DNA of 64,000 bases from the NCBI GenBank assembly GCA_012932865.1, contig SAXG01000134.1, forward strand, positions 1 through 64,000, given 5' to 3'. Position 1 is the stretch's first letter; each line of letters begins with the position of its first letter. The stretch is from Amylostereum areolatum. Taxonomy: Eukaryota > Basidiomycota > Agaricomycetes > Russulales > Stereaceae. The notes beneath the pieces are model-generated. The model did not search any database and had not been told where the DNA came from. It was given only the letters and a program-made list of their open reading frames with translations. Shown piece by piece: positions 12,391-21,772 of this stretch. Made by a program: the position numbers and the translations under genes.

Positions 12391-12990
12391 GTAGGTGCAC
12401 GTGTCAGGGCTCTCTTGACCTCTAACCACCACCATCACTTGGGATTGGGGACCCCAAGTGGGTGCGTGGGAGGCCTGGGGAGGCGAGAACCTGGCTTGCC
12501 AGGCTCGTCAAAGTCGGCAGCCCTCCGCCGCAAGCCAGCGACGTATGCGGAACGTCGTTGGTACCCGCAGAACCGAGGCCGTCGACGTGGACGACGGCCC
12601 ACCCCTCCTACCCACCCCGGTTTCCCCCGCTGAGTTCTTGAGGCCCAGCAATGTCTGGCTCCCTCTCCTCTATGCGCCAGCGCTGTGAGGCGGCAGTGTG
12701 CCTGCAGCTGTCGTCGACGCCCGCTGGTATGGGGTCCGGTTCTTCATGGGGCTTTGCCCCCCTTCACCGCGCGGCCCCCGCGTGCGGTTCTCCCAACGCG
12801 CCGTCTCTTGCCACTCGAGTTCGACGCATCCCTTCCTTTCAACGACCCTTCCATCCTTCTGTCCGACTCTGTTCTACCATACTTTCCGTTCACCTGTACC
12901 CTTCGGGGAGCCGCATTTAGTCTTAGGTACTTGACGCGGGATATAAATGTATTCAAAAAGAAAAAAAAAAAAAAAAGTAGGTGCACGTGT
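12391..12990 (+). repeat. 14-16 bp target duplication around poly-A element
   Basis: GTAGGTGCACGTGT occurs at 12391-12404 and again at 12977-12990, bracketing 12405-12976. The equivalent place upstream of copy A (about 8896-8912) has this sequence once, as GTAGGCGCACGTGT, and gives the empty site. Confidence 0.85.
12405..12976 (+). mobile_element. Poly-A retroposon (SINE or truncated LINE), 572 bp
   Basis: A GC-rich insert in the 5' flank of FunK1 copy B ends in an A-rich tail (12954-12976: AAAAAG followed by a long A run) and is flanked by a 14 bp direct repeat. These are the marks of target-primed reverse transcription. No reverse transcriptase or endonuclease reading frame fits in it, and no convincing tRNA-like A/B box was found. 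It is therefore either a SINE, a 5'-truncated LINE, or a retrocopy of a cellular RNA. Orientation is plus, judged by the tail. Confidence 0.75.
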
Positions 12991-13095
12991 TCAAAGGGCT
13001 GGCATTGCGAGCACCATATGCAGTACATAAGTATTAGTTAAATGCTCGTCGACTCGTCCCCCCAGCTAGCATTTACTCACTACAGTCTGGACAGG

Positions 13096-13674
13096 TGTTA
13101 AGGACGGTCCTTATCACGTGACAAGCGGCTCAGGCTACAGTGCTTACGTGGATGAGAGGTGGGATCAGGTGATCCAGACGTCTTAGTTATACGAAGTTAG
13201 AGGTCAATAAGCGAAGCAGTAAGTCTTCACGGAAGACTTAGGCGAGCTTTCGACTTAGTTACTTTAGGCTCTCTTTCGTATGCTTTAAGAGGAGGTTCTA
13301 TTTAGAACAGTCCTGTATTTACAAAGAGAACGAGCTGGGGAATAGCTCGCTCGTTGAGCCTCCTTTTATAGGAAAGGAGGTCGAGTAAATATATGTACAT
13401 TCGGCGACGGTTGCATCAAGTATCTACAGAGACGAGCTGTGGCACCGTCGAGGCTATGCCGTTGGGACGGTGACGATCTGTGGCACTGTCGAGGCTATGC
13501 CGTTGGGACGGTGACGATCTGTGGCACCGTCGAGGCTATGCCGTCGAGATGGTGACGATCTGTGGCAGCGTCGTTGAGACGGTTACGAACTGGGGCGTGG
13601 TCGTAATCCGTCATTTAGCGACGCTCTTCCTAGTAAGGAAGTGGAAAATGGAATACCTTGGGCAAGTTGTAACA
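13096..13674 (-). repeat. 3' LTR of element X (LTR-A, 579 bp)
   Basis: Sense strand begins TGTTACAACTTG and ends CCTTAACA. Preceded in sense orientation by a GAGAGGGGGATAG polypurine tract. Contains three copies of a 41 bp unit (about 13439-13561), against about one in the 510 bp LTRs of E. Confidence 0.9.
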
Positions 13675-13904
13675 CTATCCCCCTCTCTAGAATCTACGTC
13701 CCGTAGATTCCTGAATCGAAGTGGTTCTAGAGGAATGTCTTGAACGTGTTGTCGATCGTTCGCTCTTTGCCATTGGAGAAGGAATATAGTTGATGCGAGG
13801 AAGGTGAGGATTGTGAGTCCTACGATGACGCCGATGACGGGGATGAGCCAGCGTGGAGTGGGCGTATTGGAAATCACGAGATTGGGTGATTGTGTTGATT
13901 GCAT
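13611..13904 (-). CDS. ORF5, small single-pass membrane protein (minus arm)
   Basis: ATG at 13904. About 20 polar residues are followed by a strongly hydrophobic stretch (GVIVGLTILTFLASTIFLL) flanked by Arg/Trp, then a basic-acidic tail ending near IPLEPL. In this copy the stop found in the plus arm (TGA) is CGA, so the frame runs on through the polypurine tract into the LTR. Its place, last before the 3' LTR, is where retroviruses carry env. It is far too short to be an envelope glycoprotein and has no recognised homology. Possible membrane anchor or viroporin-like protein; function unknown. Confidence 0.55.
   Translation of the reverse strand: MQSTQSPNLVISNTPTPRWLIPVIGVIVGLTILTFLASTIFLLQWQRANDRQHVQDIPLEPLRFRNLRDVDSREGDSVTTCPRYSIFHFLTRKSVAK
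13675..13720 (-). promoter_or_regulatory. Polypurine tract and 9 bp hairpin of LTR-A
   Basis: Directly inside the 3' LTR the sense strand reads GAGAGGGGGATAG, the plus-strand primer. Just upstream (about 13690-13710) GAATCTACG and CGTAGATTC form a perfect 9 bp stem with a 3 nt loop. The plus-oriented arm has the same stem at about 36553-36573 with a changed loop. Confidence 0.75.
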
Positions 13905-13980
13905 CGTGCTTCTGGGTTTGTCGCTTTCTGATGTTCACTCTTTTATATCTTTGTTCGGACCTCAGCAATAGAGCTCTATT

Positions 13981-14111
13981 CTATCGCTTTAACAACGCCT
14001 CTACTACTTTCAGGTCCTCTTCGTCTATCGTAGTAGCCCCTAACCGATGTCCTATCCTCGCTGTCATCGCGTGATCTGGGCTTTTGAACCGAGGCCCGCG
14101 TTTTCGGAAGA
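13981..14111 (-). pseudogene. ORF4 3' part, split by the LTR-B element
   Basis: Carries the C-terminal part of ORF4 and ends at TAG 13981. The N-terminal part lies at 21466-21209, on the far side of the 14112-21208 insertion. The uninterrupted version is at 35901-36284. Confidence 0.7.
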
Positions 14112-14531
14112 TGTCAGAAACGCAGTTTATGAGACCGATGAACCGCCTAAGTCGCGACGATGGGAGGAGCGAGAAGAGAATAGATTCGAGAGTGCCGGGG
14201 TCTAGGGTAGTGCAACGTGCGCTACAGTACCGTATGACGAGATGGACAGTCTAGGGAGAAGGGAAGAGAAACACTGTCCTTATATACAAGTGGGTACGAT
14301 GGTGCGATGCGATGCAATAGTGGTGCGAGCGGGGGGGACAATAAGAAAGGAGTCATGGGGTGGAGGACGAAGGTCCGGAGCGATGATGTCATAGATAAGG
14401 ATGTGGAACCCCGCTCGGAAGTCCGGGCAATGACGTCGTTGAAGCATGTGATGCAAGGGAAAGTCATGTGCCGTGACGCGTCGCGTGTACGAGGTCTGCA
14501 AACGAAGAGAGAAATGGAGCGATCCGTGACA
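14112..14531 (-). repeat. 3' LTR of B1
   Basis: 420 bp, matches 20789-21208 with three noted differences. Sense strand runs TGTCACGG...CTGACA. Confidence 0.92.
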
Positions 14532-17500
14532 TTACCCCCCCTTTAAGACGCGCTTTCGCCTGGAGCGCAATGTCATCTGCAAGGGTAGATGCGAGGAAAT
14601 CGTCAAAGGAGATGCCGAGGGAACGCACAGGGCGGGGCGCATTTGGATGGCGTTTGTGGAAGGCGTCAATCATGTCGGTAACCTTTGAGAGCGACGAACG
14701 CGGGAGCCAGGTGTTTTCGGAGTCGGGATAGCCGGCCCACTTGACGAGGTACTGAGTACCTTTCTTGTTACGAGTTGGTTTAGAGTCGACAATGTCTTCA
14801 ACGTCGTATTCTTCTTCGTCGTCGATGAGGTCTAGTGGCGGCTGTTCATAATTTGGCCCGTGAGCGGCTGTCTCCTTGTACGCGGTGAGCAGCGAGGCAT
14901 GGAAGACTGGATGGATTCGCCACGTCTTCGGCAGCTTCAAGCGGTAGTTGACTGGGCTGATGACGTCAATGATTTCGAAGGGTCCAAATCGTTTGGCAGC
15001 AAGCTTAGCTTTCGGTCTCGTCGTCTTCAGGTTTTTGCCTTCGAGCCATACTTTGTCTCCGACGGCAAACTGCGTTGATTCGCTGACCGTGTCGCCATTG
15101 TAGTGCTTCATCAAGTCTGATGCGAGGGCGAGGCTGGCCTTGATCTCCTGTCGGACTTCTTCAAGTTGACGGAGGCGTTCTTCAACTGCAGGGACCTTTG
15201 AGGACGGGTTTACGGAGGGGTACATTTTCGGGAGGAAGCCGTAGAGGACTTCAAAGGGAGCCTTTCCAGTAGCTGCATGGGTGCGAGAGTTGTGAGAAAA
15301 CTCGAAGAAGGGTAACCACTTCACCCAGTCGTCTTGACGGTAGTTGCAGAATACTCGCAGGAACTGCTCGAGGTTCTGGTTCTCGCGTTCGGTTTGGCCG
15401 TCTGTCTGTGGGTGATACGCTGTGCTGAGGGCGGACTTGATCCAGAGCTTCTCGTTGAGTGTACGCATCACCTGTCCAGCAAATTGGGGTCCACGATCCG
15501 AGATGATCTTGTCTGCTAAGCCGTAGTGTCGGTATACCTTGTCGAAGAGAATGTCGGCCGTGCCATCACTGGTGATCTTCGTTGTACATGGGGTGGTAAC
15601 CACCATCTTGGTGAGGCGATCGACCACGACATTGACGGCATTATAGCCTTCGCAGTCAGGGAGTTCGACGATGAAGTCGGTGGAGATGACGCCAAATGGT
15701 CGATCGGGTACCTCGTTTGGGATCATGTCGATGTGGGGTCGGCTGCTCTGTGTCTTCGTCGACTGGCAGGTCGCGCATCCTGCTACAAAGTCGCGGACAA
15801 AGACAGACATGCCAGGCCACCAATATTCACGACTCACAAGCTCGTAAGTCTTGAAGCGACCGGGGTGTCCAGCCAGGGGCGATTCATGGTACATTTTGAC
15901 AATGTCGCGTCGCAACTCGTCGTCTGCAGGGACATATACCTTTCCTCTAAACAGGACCAGGCCTTCTTCGTAGTTCCACTCTTGAAGGTTCTTGACGAGT
16001 GTACGTGGTCCGTTTCGTAAGATGGCGTCCAGGGCTTGAACGACCTCGATGTCCTTGGTCTTGCAGTCGCGGATACGTCGTCGGAGTTCGACATCGCCGA
16101 GAGAGGTTACTGCTCCTGGCCTTGTTGCGCGTACTTGGAAGTACTTGGGGTCAAGCAAGACGCGCTCCTTGTTGTCGTTTTCAACACCATCCTTGTGATC
16201 GGGTCGTCGAGACATTGGATCCGGGCGGTGGGAAATTCCTGGTTTATGAACGAGCGAGAAGTCAAATCGAGTGAGGAATAGAGCCCAACGTGCCTGTCGG
16301 CGGCTCAGCTTCTGTGCCGTCTTGAAGTGCTCCAGGTTCTTGTGATCTGTCCAGATTTCGACGGTGTCGGGGGCGCCTTCGAGGTAGTGGCGCCAGGCTT
16401 CAAGCGCACGGATGATCGCAAGCAGCTCCTTGTCGTAGATGTCGTAGTTCCGTTCCGGTTCCGATAGGGCCTTGGACAGATACGCCACTGGATGCCAGTG
16501 ACCGTCGTCGCCTTTCTGCGAGAGTATACCTCCAGTAGCAAAGTCCGAGGCATCGACTTCAACGAGGTAAGGCTTCTTTGGGTCAGGCATGACCAAGACG
16601 GGGGAGGAAGTAAACGCAGCTTTCAGTGCGTCAAACGCAGTTTGGCAGTCCGTCGACCAGTCCCATGTGCAGTCCTTCTTTGTCAGATCAAATAGGGGCC
16701 GTGCCACCTTGGAGAAGTCCTTGATGAAACGTCGGTAGAAGTTGCCAAAGCCGAGGAAGGATTGCACATCTTTGACCGTTCGTGGTGTCGGCCAGTCCTG
16801 AATACCTGCTACCTTGACGGGGTCCATAGCGATCTTGTCGTGCGAGATGATGAGTCCGAGGTATTCGACAGAGTCTTGTTCAAAGACGCATTTCTCCGGT
16901 TTCAGGAAGAGGTCGTTGTCTTGCAAACACTGCAGAACCTGCCGCACTATGGCACGGTGTTCGTCCATGGTGCGAGTGAACACCAAGATGTCGTCCATGT
17001 AGATGATGACCTTGCCCGAGTCGATGAGATCCTTGAACAGTTCATTCATCATTGCCTGAAATGTTGCAGGGGAGTTCATAAGCCCGAAAAACATCACCGT
17101 AGGTTCGAAGAGACCGCGATTCGTCTTGAACGCAGCCTTCCACTCGTCGCCTTCCTTGATGCGGACATTGTTGTAGCCCCAGCGGACGTCCATCTTGGAG
17201 AAGATCTTTGCACCTTTGAGGCGGTCGACAATTTCTGAGATCAGTGGCAAGGGATACTCGTTCTTGATGGTACCCTTGTTTAGCTCTCGATAGTCCTGTA
17301 CAGGCCGCAGCTTCCCATCCTTCTTTTTGACGAAAAAGAACGGACTTGCCTGCGGCGACTTCGATGGGCGAATGTAGCCCTTCTTCAGGTGGTCGTCGAG
17401 GAAGGTATCGAGCTCGATCTGCTCGGAGGGGGAGAGCGGATAGATCTTGCACGGCTTGGGTTCGAAGCCGTCCTTCATGTCGATGGCATGATCCCATGGT

Positions 17501-18558
17501 CGTCGGTCGGGTAGTCGTTCAGAGGTTTTCTTGTCGAATACGGGTGCAAAGTCGCGGTATGGAGGGGGAACCAAGTCTTCAAAGGTTTGCGGACGTGCAT
17601 TTTCCTTTGAGTGCTCTGCAAGCTCTTGCGCCTTGGTGAAGCCCGCGCGTATTGGTACTGCCTCCGGGTTAGGGCCGTCAACTTCAGGAAGAATCCCAGC
17701 ACGACGCAGGCCATTGATCTCCCAGTCTCGGAAGACTCTGGGTCGTTCGTCGTCGTCTTCAGTGAAAAGGCGGGCAGGTAGAGGTGAGAGATGGGATGTG
17801 TGGATACGAACACCTTTGACCCTGCGCGCGGGGATGACATACGTAGGGATAGGGGCCCAGGAGACATACACTGGTTCTGGGAAGGGGTCGTCCGGGACTA
17901 GAGGTACCTTAGGGGGCGCATCAGCTCGAACCTTTCGCTGTGATCGGGTCGACAATGGTGTTCGCGGCTTTGTTGCAAGGTTTGTCACGGTCGGTTCGGA
18001 GAGGGTGCAGGAGGGAGGGCAGCGGAGCATGTCAACACGATCTTGCTGCCAGTCTATGGTGGGGTTATGCTCATCGAGCCAGTCTGTTCCAAGGATCATA
18101 TCGTGATCGCCGATATCGGTGATGAAGAACTCAGCTTCTTCCTCATGGTATGCCTTTGAGTCTTGCGAGTATATCCGGATTCGCTGGGTCGTCGTGTCAC
18201 GTACCCAGCCCATGATGTTCTCGGTGCCATCCACGTTACGCACGGGGAACGGGTTTTCTAGTTTTCTCGTGGTCAGCTTCTTGCGTTCAGCAAAGCTTCG
18301 ATTGATGATGATTCCTTCTGCACCGCTGTCAAGCAGTGCATCTGCGTCGATTTGTCGGCCTGTCGCTCGTCCAATCATCTTGACTCTGAGCGTTATCGAG
18401 GGTGTTTGCCTGTTCTTCGTGACAGTAGAGAGGTGCACACACGATGGATACGATTGCTCACATGAGGTCATAGATGATAATACAGAAAAGCGATTGTAAG
18501 ATGCCGATGATACAAGTCCTTTGCCTCCGCCAGACGGCGCGACTGGGGGGCGTTTCAA
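14464..18558 (-). CDS. pol: B1 Pol: protease, RT, RNase H, integrase, chromodomain
   Basis: The open frame of about 1364 codons begins at a TTG overlapping the gag stop, so it is reached by a -1 shift rather than its own ATG. Domains in order: aspartic protease (LLDSGAEG, residues about 75-82), reverse transcriptase with YMDD (about 516), RNase H (VEVDASDFATGG at about 655), integrase HHCC zinc finger (HESPLAGHPG then CATCQS), and the integrase core with Asp in STDFIVELPD (about 958), Asp in ISDRGPQF and Glu in TDGQTERENQ. A chromodomain (YLVKWAGYPDSENTW, about 1270) lies near the C-terminus. The chromodomain makes it a chromovirus and would steer integration to marked chromatin. All catalytic residues are present and no stop interrupts it. 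Confidence 0.93.
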   Translation of the reverse strand: MKRPPVAPSGGGKGLVSSASYNRFSVLSSMTSCEQSYPSCVHLSTVTKNRQTPSITLRVKMIGRATGRQIDADALLDSGAEGIIINRSFAERKKLTTRKLENPFPVRNVDGTENIMGWVRDTTTQRIRIYSQDSKAYHEEEAEFFITDIGDHDMILGTDWLDEHNPTIDWQQDRVDMLRCPPSCTLSEPTVTNLATKPRTPLSTRSQRKVRADAPPKVPLVPDDPFPEPVYVSWAPIPTYVIPARRVKGVRIHTSHLSPLPARLFTEDDDERPRVFRDWEINGLRRAGILPEVDGPNPEAVPIRAGFTKAQELAEHSKENARPQTFEDLVPPPYRDFAPVFDKKTSERLPDRRPWDHAIDMKDGFEPKPCKIYPLSPSEQIELDTFLDDHLKKGYIRPSKSPQASPFFFVKKKDGKLRPVQDYRELNKGTIKNEYPLPLISEIVDRLKGAKIFSKMDVRWGYNNVRIKEGDEWKAAFKTNRGLFEPTVMFFGLMNSPATFQAMMNELFKDLIDSGKVIIYMDDILVFTRTMDEHRAIVRQVLQCLQDNDLFLKPEKCVFEQDSVEYLGLIISHDKIAMDPVKVAGIQDWPTPRTVKDVQSFLGFGNFYRRFIKDFSKVARPLFDLTKKDCTWDWSTDCQTAFDALKAAFTSSPVLVMPDPKKPYLVEVDASDFATGGILSQKGDDGHWHPVAYLSKALSEPERNYDIYDKELLAIIRALEAWRHYLEGAPDTVEIWTDHKNLEHFKTAQKLSRRQARWALFLTRFDFSLVHKPGISHRPDPMSRRPDHKDGVENDNKERVLLDPKYFQVRATRPGAVTSLGDVELRRRIRDCKTKDIEVVQALDAILRNGPRTLVKNLQEWNYEEGLVLFRGKVYVPADDELRRDIVKMYHESPLAGHPGRFKTYELVSREYWWPGMSVFVRDFVAGCATCQSTKTQSSRPHIDMIPNEVPDRPFGVISTDFIVELPDCEGYNAVNVVVDRLTKMVVTTPCTTKITSDGTADILFDKVYRHYGLADKIISDRGPQFAGQVMRTLNEKLWIKSALSTAYHPQTDGQTERENQNLEQFLRVFCNYRQDDWVKWLPFFEFSHNSRTHAATGKAPFEVLYGFLPKMYPSVNPSSKVPAVEERLRQLEEVRQEIKASLALASDLMKHYNGDTVSESTQFAVGDKVWLEGKNLKTTRPKAKLAAKRFGPFEIIDVISPVNYRLKLPKTWRIHPVFHASLLTAYKETAAHGPNYEQPPLDLIDDEEEYDVEDIVDSKPTRNKKGTQYLVKWAGYPDSENTWLPRSSLSKVTDMIDAFHKRHPNAPRPVRSLGISFDDFLASTLADDIALQAKARLKGGVMSRIAPFLSSFADLVHATRHGT

Positions 18559-19580
18559 AAATCCTGCGACTCCAGGATATCCTTCAACAGTGCCACTGCC
18601 TGTTCCTTACCTTCCACGTCCAGATCCTTCAGCTGGCGGGTGATTGCCGCGATGGTTTTGGACGGGTCGGGAGCTGCTTTCGCAGTGGACGGAGCCGTGT
18701 TCATCGGCAGGGGAGGGGCCTTGGACCCAGTCTCTACTGCGCCCACTCGTCGCGCGCTCGAATCGCGGTTGGGGCAGTCGCGAGAGACGTGACCGGCTTG
18801 TCGACACATGAAGCATTTGCCTTCGCGCATCATCTTTGCGCGCTCATCGTCCGTCAGCTTTGCAGGGCGGGTCGAGGTGTTGGTGAAGGCGCCAACTCGG
18901 CGCGACGAGGAGTCGTTGGTCGAACCGTTTGAGGTGAGCACGACAGCCCCCTTGGACTGACTGCTCTTCCTCTCCGGGTTCTCTTCGAGCCACTGGTGGT
19001 TGATGCGGCGGGCGCGCTCCTTCCACTCCGCGAGCTTGGTGGGGAACGGGTACGACCGGGCCACCTGCTTGCCGAGGTCACGCTGAAGTCCCTTCTTGAA
19101 AAAGTGGATTAGCGCCTCGTCGTCATACGCTGACATGGTTGCCAGCATCTCAAACTCGGTGATAAAGTCAGTGACGTCCCGGGTGGTCATTGCGAGCTCG
19201 TTGATCTTACGCTGAGCCTCTATCTTCAGATCGACGGGCACGAAGTCTTTGCCAAACCTCTCGAAGAGCTCTTTGTAAGAGCTGTAGTGGAGTGTTGGGG
19301 GCGTGGGGTCGAGGGTGTCGGCGTCTTCCTTCTCGTCTTCGTTGGCGAAGAGTTCCATACGACGATGCGTGGCCCAGGCTTTCGCCGTGTCGTCCTCCAT
19401 CAGGCTGAGGAGGAGCATCATCTTGGCGTCATCTGTGGCATAAACATCTTTGTTAACGCGCAGGAACATGCGGAGCTCGAGGGAGAACCGGAGGGTGTCG
19501 CGTCTATCGCCTTTGAATGGCTTTGGCTTGGGACCGATCTCCCGCTTGGAGACGGCAGGTTTGGATTCGGCATCGGACAT
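18555..19580 (-). CDS. gag: B1 Gag capsid/nucleocapsid
   Basis: From ATG 19580, 341 codons. The middle has the retrotransposon Gag fold pattern (FSLELRMFLRVNKDV, WKERARRINHQW) and the C-terminus one CCHC zinc knuckle (CFMCRQAGHVSRDC). It ends SQDF-stop, and the stop overlaps the pol start in the string GATTTTTGA. The same frame is open upstream with no ATG for about 197 codons to a TAG near 20172. Beyond that TAG it continues open through the leader to the predicted RNA start inside the LTR. The true Gag may therefore be much longer than the ATG-started one. Confidence 0.88.
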   Translation of the reverse strand: MSDAESKPAVSKREIGPKPKPFKGDRRDTLRFSLELRMFLRVNKDVYATDDAKMMLLLSLMEDDTAKAWATHRRMELFANEDEKEDADTLDPTPPTLHYSSYKELFERFGKDFVPVDLKIEAQRKINELAMTTRDVTDFITEFEMLATMSAYDDEALIHFFKKGLQRDLGKQVARSYPFPTKLAEWKERARRINHQWLEENPERKSSQSKGAVVLTSNGSTNDSSSRRVGAFTNTSTRPAKLTDDERAKMMREGKCFMCRQAGHVSRDCPNRDSSARRVGAVETGSKAPPLPMNTAPSTAKAAPDPSKTIAAITRQLKDLDVEGKEQAVALLKDILESQDF

Positions 19581-20788
19581 CTTGTCGAAGGGGAGGGGGA
19601 CGGTGAGGGATTGGGCGAGTTCTTGATCAAGGCGGCGTAGGGTTTCTCGTCGGCGTTCTTCTGCTTCTTCAACTTCGTCCTCAACTTGTTTTGCGACAAG
19701 GAAGTCGGCGGGGGTGAGGAATTGCTGGTTATGATGCCACGACCAGTGATCTTGGACGGGACTGAACGAAGTGGGCTGCCACTCAACTACTGATCGTCCT
19801 GGGGTTCCGTTCTTGTTCCGTCTATAGGCGTACCACTTCCCAGTTGTGTCGTTGTGGTTGATCCCTTCTGGGACTTCGATTACAGTACGTCGACGGGGTG
19901 GGGGCGAGTTGGTCGGAGGGGGGTTCAGGAAGCGCTGTAGAACGTCCGCAGCGGTGGCAAAATCCGATTCTTCGACGTAGGGTTGTTCGTCGCGGTCGTC
20001 GAAGTACCAGTCTCGACGTTGCCGGTTTGGTTCGTCGTGTAGCCAACGTACGGATTCCTTAGTCTGCTGCGAGGTGAGGATATAGTATTCTTCGGGACAG
20101 TAGTCTCGAAAGACGCCTGGGGGAAGGTTCGGGGTGGGGGGACGAGGGGCTGTGGAGGACGTGATGATGGTCTAGAAGAAGTCCGCCGCGATGGGGCGAC
20201 GGCCGAGGAGTTTCTTGGTGAGGTAGCCGGCTTTTACTGCCTGGCGGATCTTATGTTCGTGGTGGCGGCGACGAAGGGTCTTACCCTTGATGGTGGGACG
20301 GAGGACTGGTGGCGGGGTGGATTCGGGGGTCCGGCGGTTAAACTGGGAGACGGAGGTGAAACTGGTTTGGAGGATCGGGTTGGGGGCGTCCTGGATGAGG
20401 TATGTGTGGTAGGTGGGGGCGTGGAGGGTGAATTCAAGGCGTTCAAGATCTACGTTGATGCACGTAGTGATCCGGACGTATAGGGCGAGGACGACAGTAC
20501 CGTGATCCTTGTGCCACCTCCACTCGAAGATGCGGAAGTTGAGGCCGTGCGCGGTCCAGGGATCTTTCTTGCAGAGGTTCTGTACGGGGACGAGGCAGTT
20601 GACGGTGACGGCGTCGGACCAAGGGTAGGGGAGTGGTGCGTCGTCGTGGGGGGTGATCGGCTTTCCGTTGAACGGGAGGAAAACCGGTGCGTTCGGGAGG
20701 TCCGTGGTGGGAGTTTTTAACGTCGTAGAGACGGCAGAGGTAGATGGAGAGAGGGGTGCGAGGTAGGCGTAGGGGTAGACTGTCCAGG
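19581..20788 (-). other. B1 leader: AUG-less open frame in phase with gag
   Basis: Translating the gag frame upstream gives protein-like sequence with no methionine: a C-terminal piece of about 197 codons (motifs WYAYRRNKNG and DHWSWHHNQQ), a single TAG near 20172, then about 200 more codons (motifs PYPWSDAVTV and RIFEWRWHKD) running through the primer site into the LTR. The frame is open back to about 20927. Non-AUG initiation, recoding of the TAG, or a spliced start are the options. Confidence 0.6.
20776..20786 (-). promoter_or_regulatory. B1 primer-binding site, self-complementary (Tf1-type)
   Basis: Two bases after the 5' LTR the sense strand reads TGGACAGTCTA. Its reverse complement TAGACTGTCCA occurs in the LTR at 20930-20920, 33 nt after the TATA box, where the RNA should begin. 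The 11 nt match suggests the RNA's own 5' end primes minus-strand synthesis. A tRNA primer is less likely but the TGG start does not exclude it. Confidence 0.7.
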
Positions 20789-21208
20789 TGTCAGAAACGC
20801 AGTTTATGAGACCGATGAACCGCCTAAGTCGCGACGATGGGAGGAGCGAGAAGAGAATAGATTCGAGAGTGCCGGGGTCTAGGGTAGTGCAACGTGCGCT
20901 ACAGTACCGTATGACGAGATGGACAGTCTAGGGAGAAGGGAAGAGAAACACTGTCCTTATATACAAGTGGGTATGATGGTGCGATGCGATGCAATAGTGG
21001 TGCGAGCGGGGGGGACAATAAGAAAGGAGTCATGGGGTGGAGGACGAAGGTCCGGAGCGATGATGTCATAGATAAGGATGCGGAACCCCGCTCGGAAGTC
21101 CGGGCAATGACGTCGTTGAAGCATGTGATGCAAGGGAAAGTCATGTGCCGTGACGCGTCGCGTGTACGAGGTCTGCAAACGAAGAGAGAAATGGAGCGAT
21201 CCATGACA
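20789..21208 (-). repeat. 5' LTR of B1, with promoter
   Basis: 420 bp. TATATAAG at 20963-20956 (sense) is followed 33 nt later by the predicted RNA start at 20930. Confidence 0.92.
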
Positions 21209-21772
21209 GAAGAGTCCCTTGATGCCGCATCTTCCTTTCGACTCTTGCATGGCTTCTTCGTCTAGGCTTCTCGGCCTCTTCATGGCGCGAGCGACGTCCG
21301 GACGGTTTAGGAGTTCCGTGACTCGTTTGAGATGACGAAGGAGTTCTTCGTCTTGTGGGTCGGGCGTGGGAGTGCGCGAGAGGACGGGCGAAGGGGGAGG
21401 AGTGGTAGGAGGGGTGCAGTCGGTGGTGGAGAGGTTGCGCGAAGAGGAGGCGAGAGTGGACGACATATTGGTAGGTTTAGGTGGTGCGAGTGGGTTTTGT
21501 TGGACAATGTCTGAGGATGTCGTTGTCGCTGTGGCTTTCCTTTTATCCTTACGATGTGGAGAGGCAATGATGTAATCATTGTCTTCAATCGTAAGCAGGG
21601 GTTCGTACATAATAAAATCTGTCATAAGTAAGCAATGCGTCCAGCGCATCGTAGGGAGAATACCAAGCGTTTCGCCTTCCTCATAGCGATAGAAACCGGT
21701 ACAGTAGAGAAGTCCGAGGAAAATATGCGTACGAATGAGGGCGCAGTCCGTGATCAGTCCAAGGAGTATCAT
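21209..21772 (-). pseudogene. Hydrophobic N-terminal segment plus ORF4 5' part (minus arm)
   Basis: ATG 21772 opens a frame with a hydrophobic segment (THIFLGLLYCTGF). In this copy it runs without a stop into ORF4 (ORF4 ATG at 21466), suggesting that the ancestral product was a membrane-anchored ORF4. The B1 insertion cuts the frame at 21209 and the remainder is at 14111-13981. ORF4 has a Thr/Pro/Ser-rich N-terminus followed by a helical, charged part (DEELLRHLKRVTELLNRPDV). No homology recognised. Confidence 0.55.

Larger units (their letters stand above)
14112..21208 (-). mobile_element. Complete Ty3/Gypsy chromovirus, LTR-B family (B1)
   Basis: A 7.1 kb element on the minus strand with 420 bp LTRs at 20789-21208 (5') and 14112-14531 (3'), starting TGTCACGG and ending GACA. 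The 5 bp GAAGA lies at 14107-14111 and 21209-21213. I noticed three differences between the LTRs, so the insertion is recent. The polypurine tract is AAAGGGGGGGTAA at 14532-14546. gag and pol are open. It interrupts ORF4 of the surrounding LTR-A element, and the empty site is visible in the plus arm near 36160. Confidence 0.92.

Noticed and set aside
12405..12976. Protein gene in the GC-rich block
   Set aside because: Three overlapping open frames reflect base composition; the flanking duplication and A tail show it is an insertion.
13440..13560. CRISPR-like array
   Set aside because: The 41 bp units are contiguous with no spacers and lie within an LTR of a eukaryotic element.
20776..20786. 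tRNA primer site for LTR-B, because it begins TGG
   Set aside because: The full 11 nt pairs with the element's own RNA start, and LTR-A has the same layout without TGG. Not strictly excluded.
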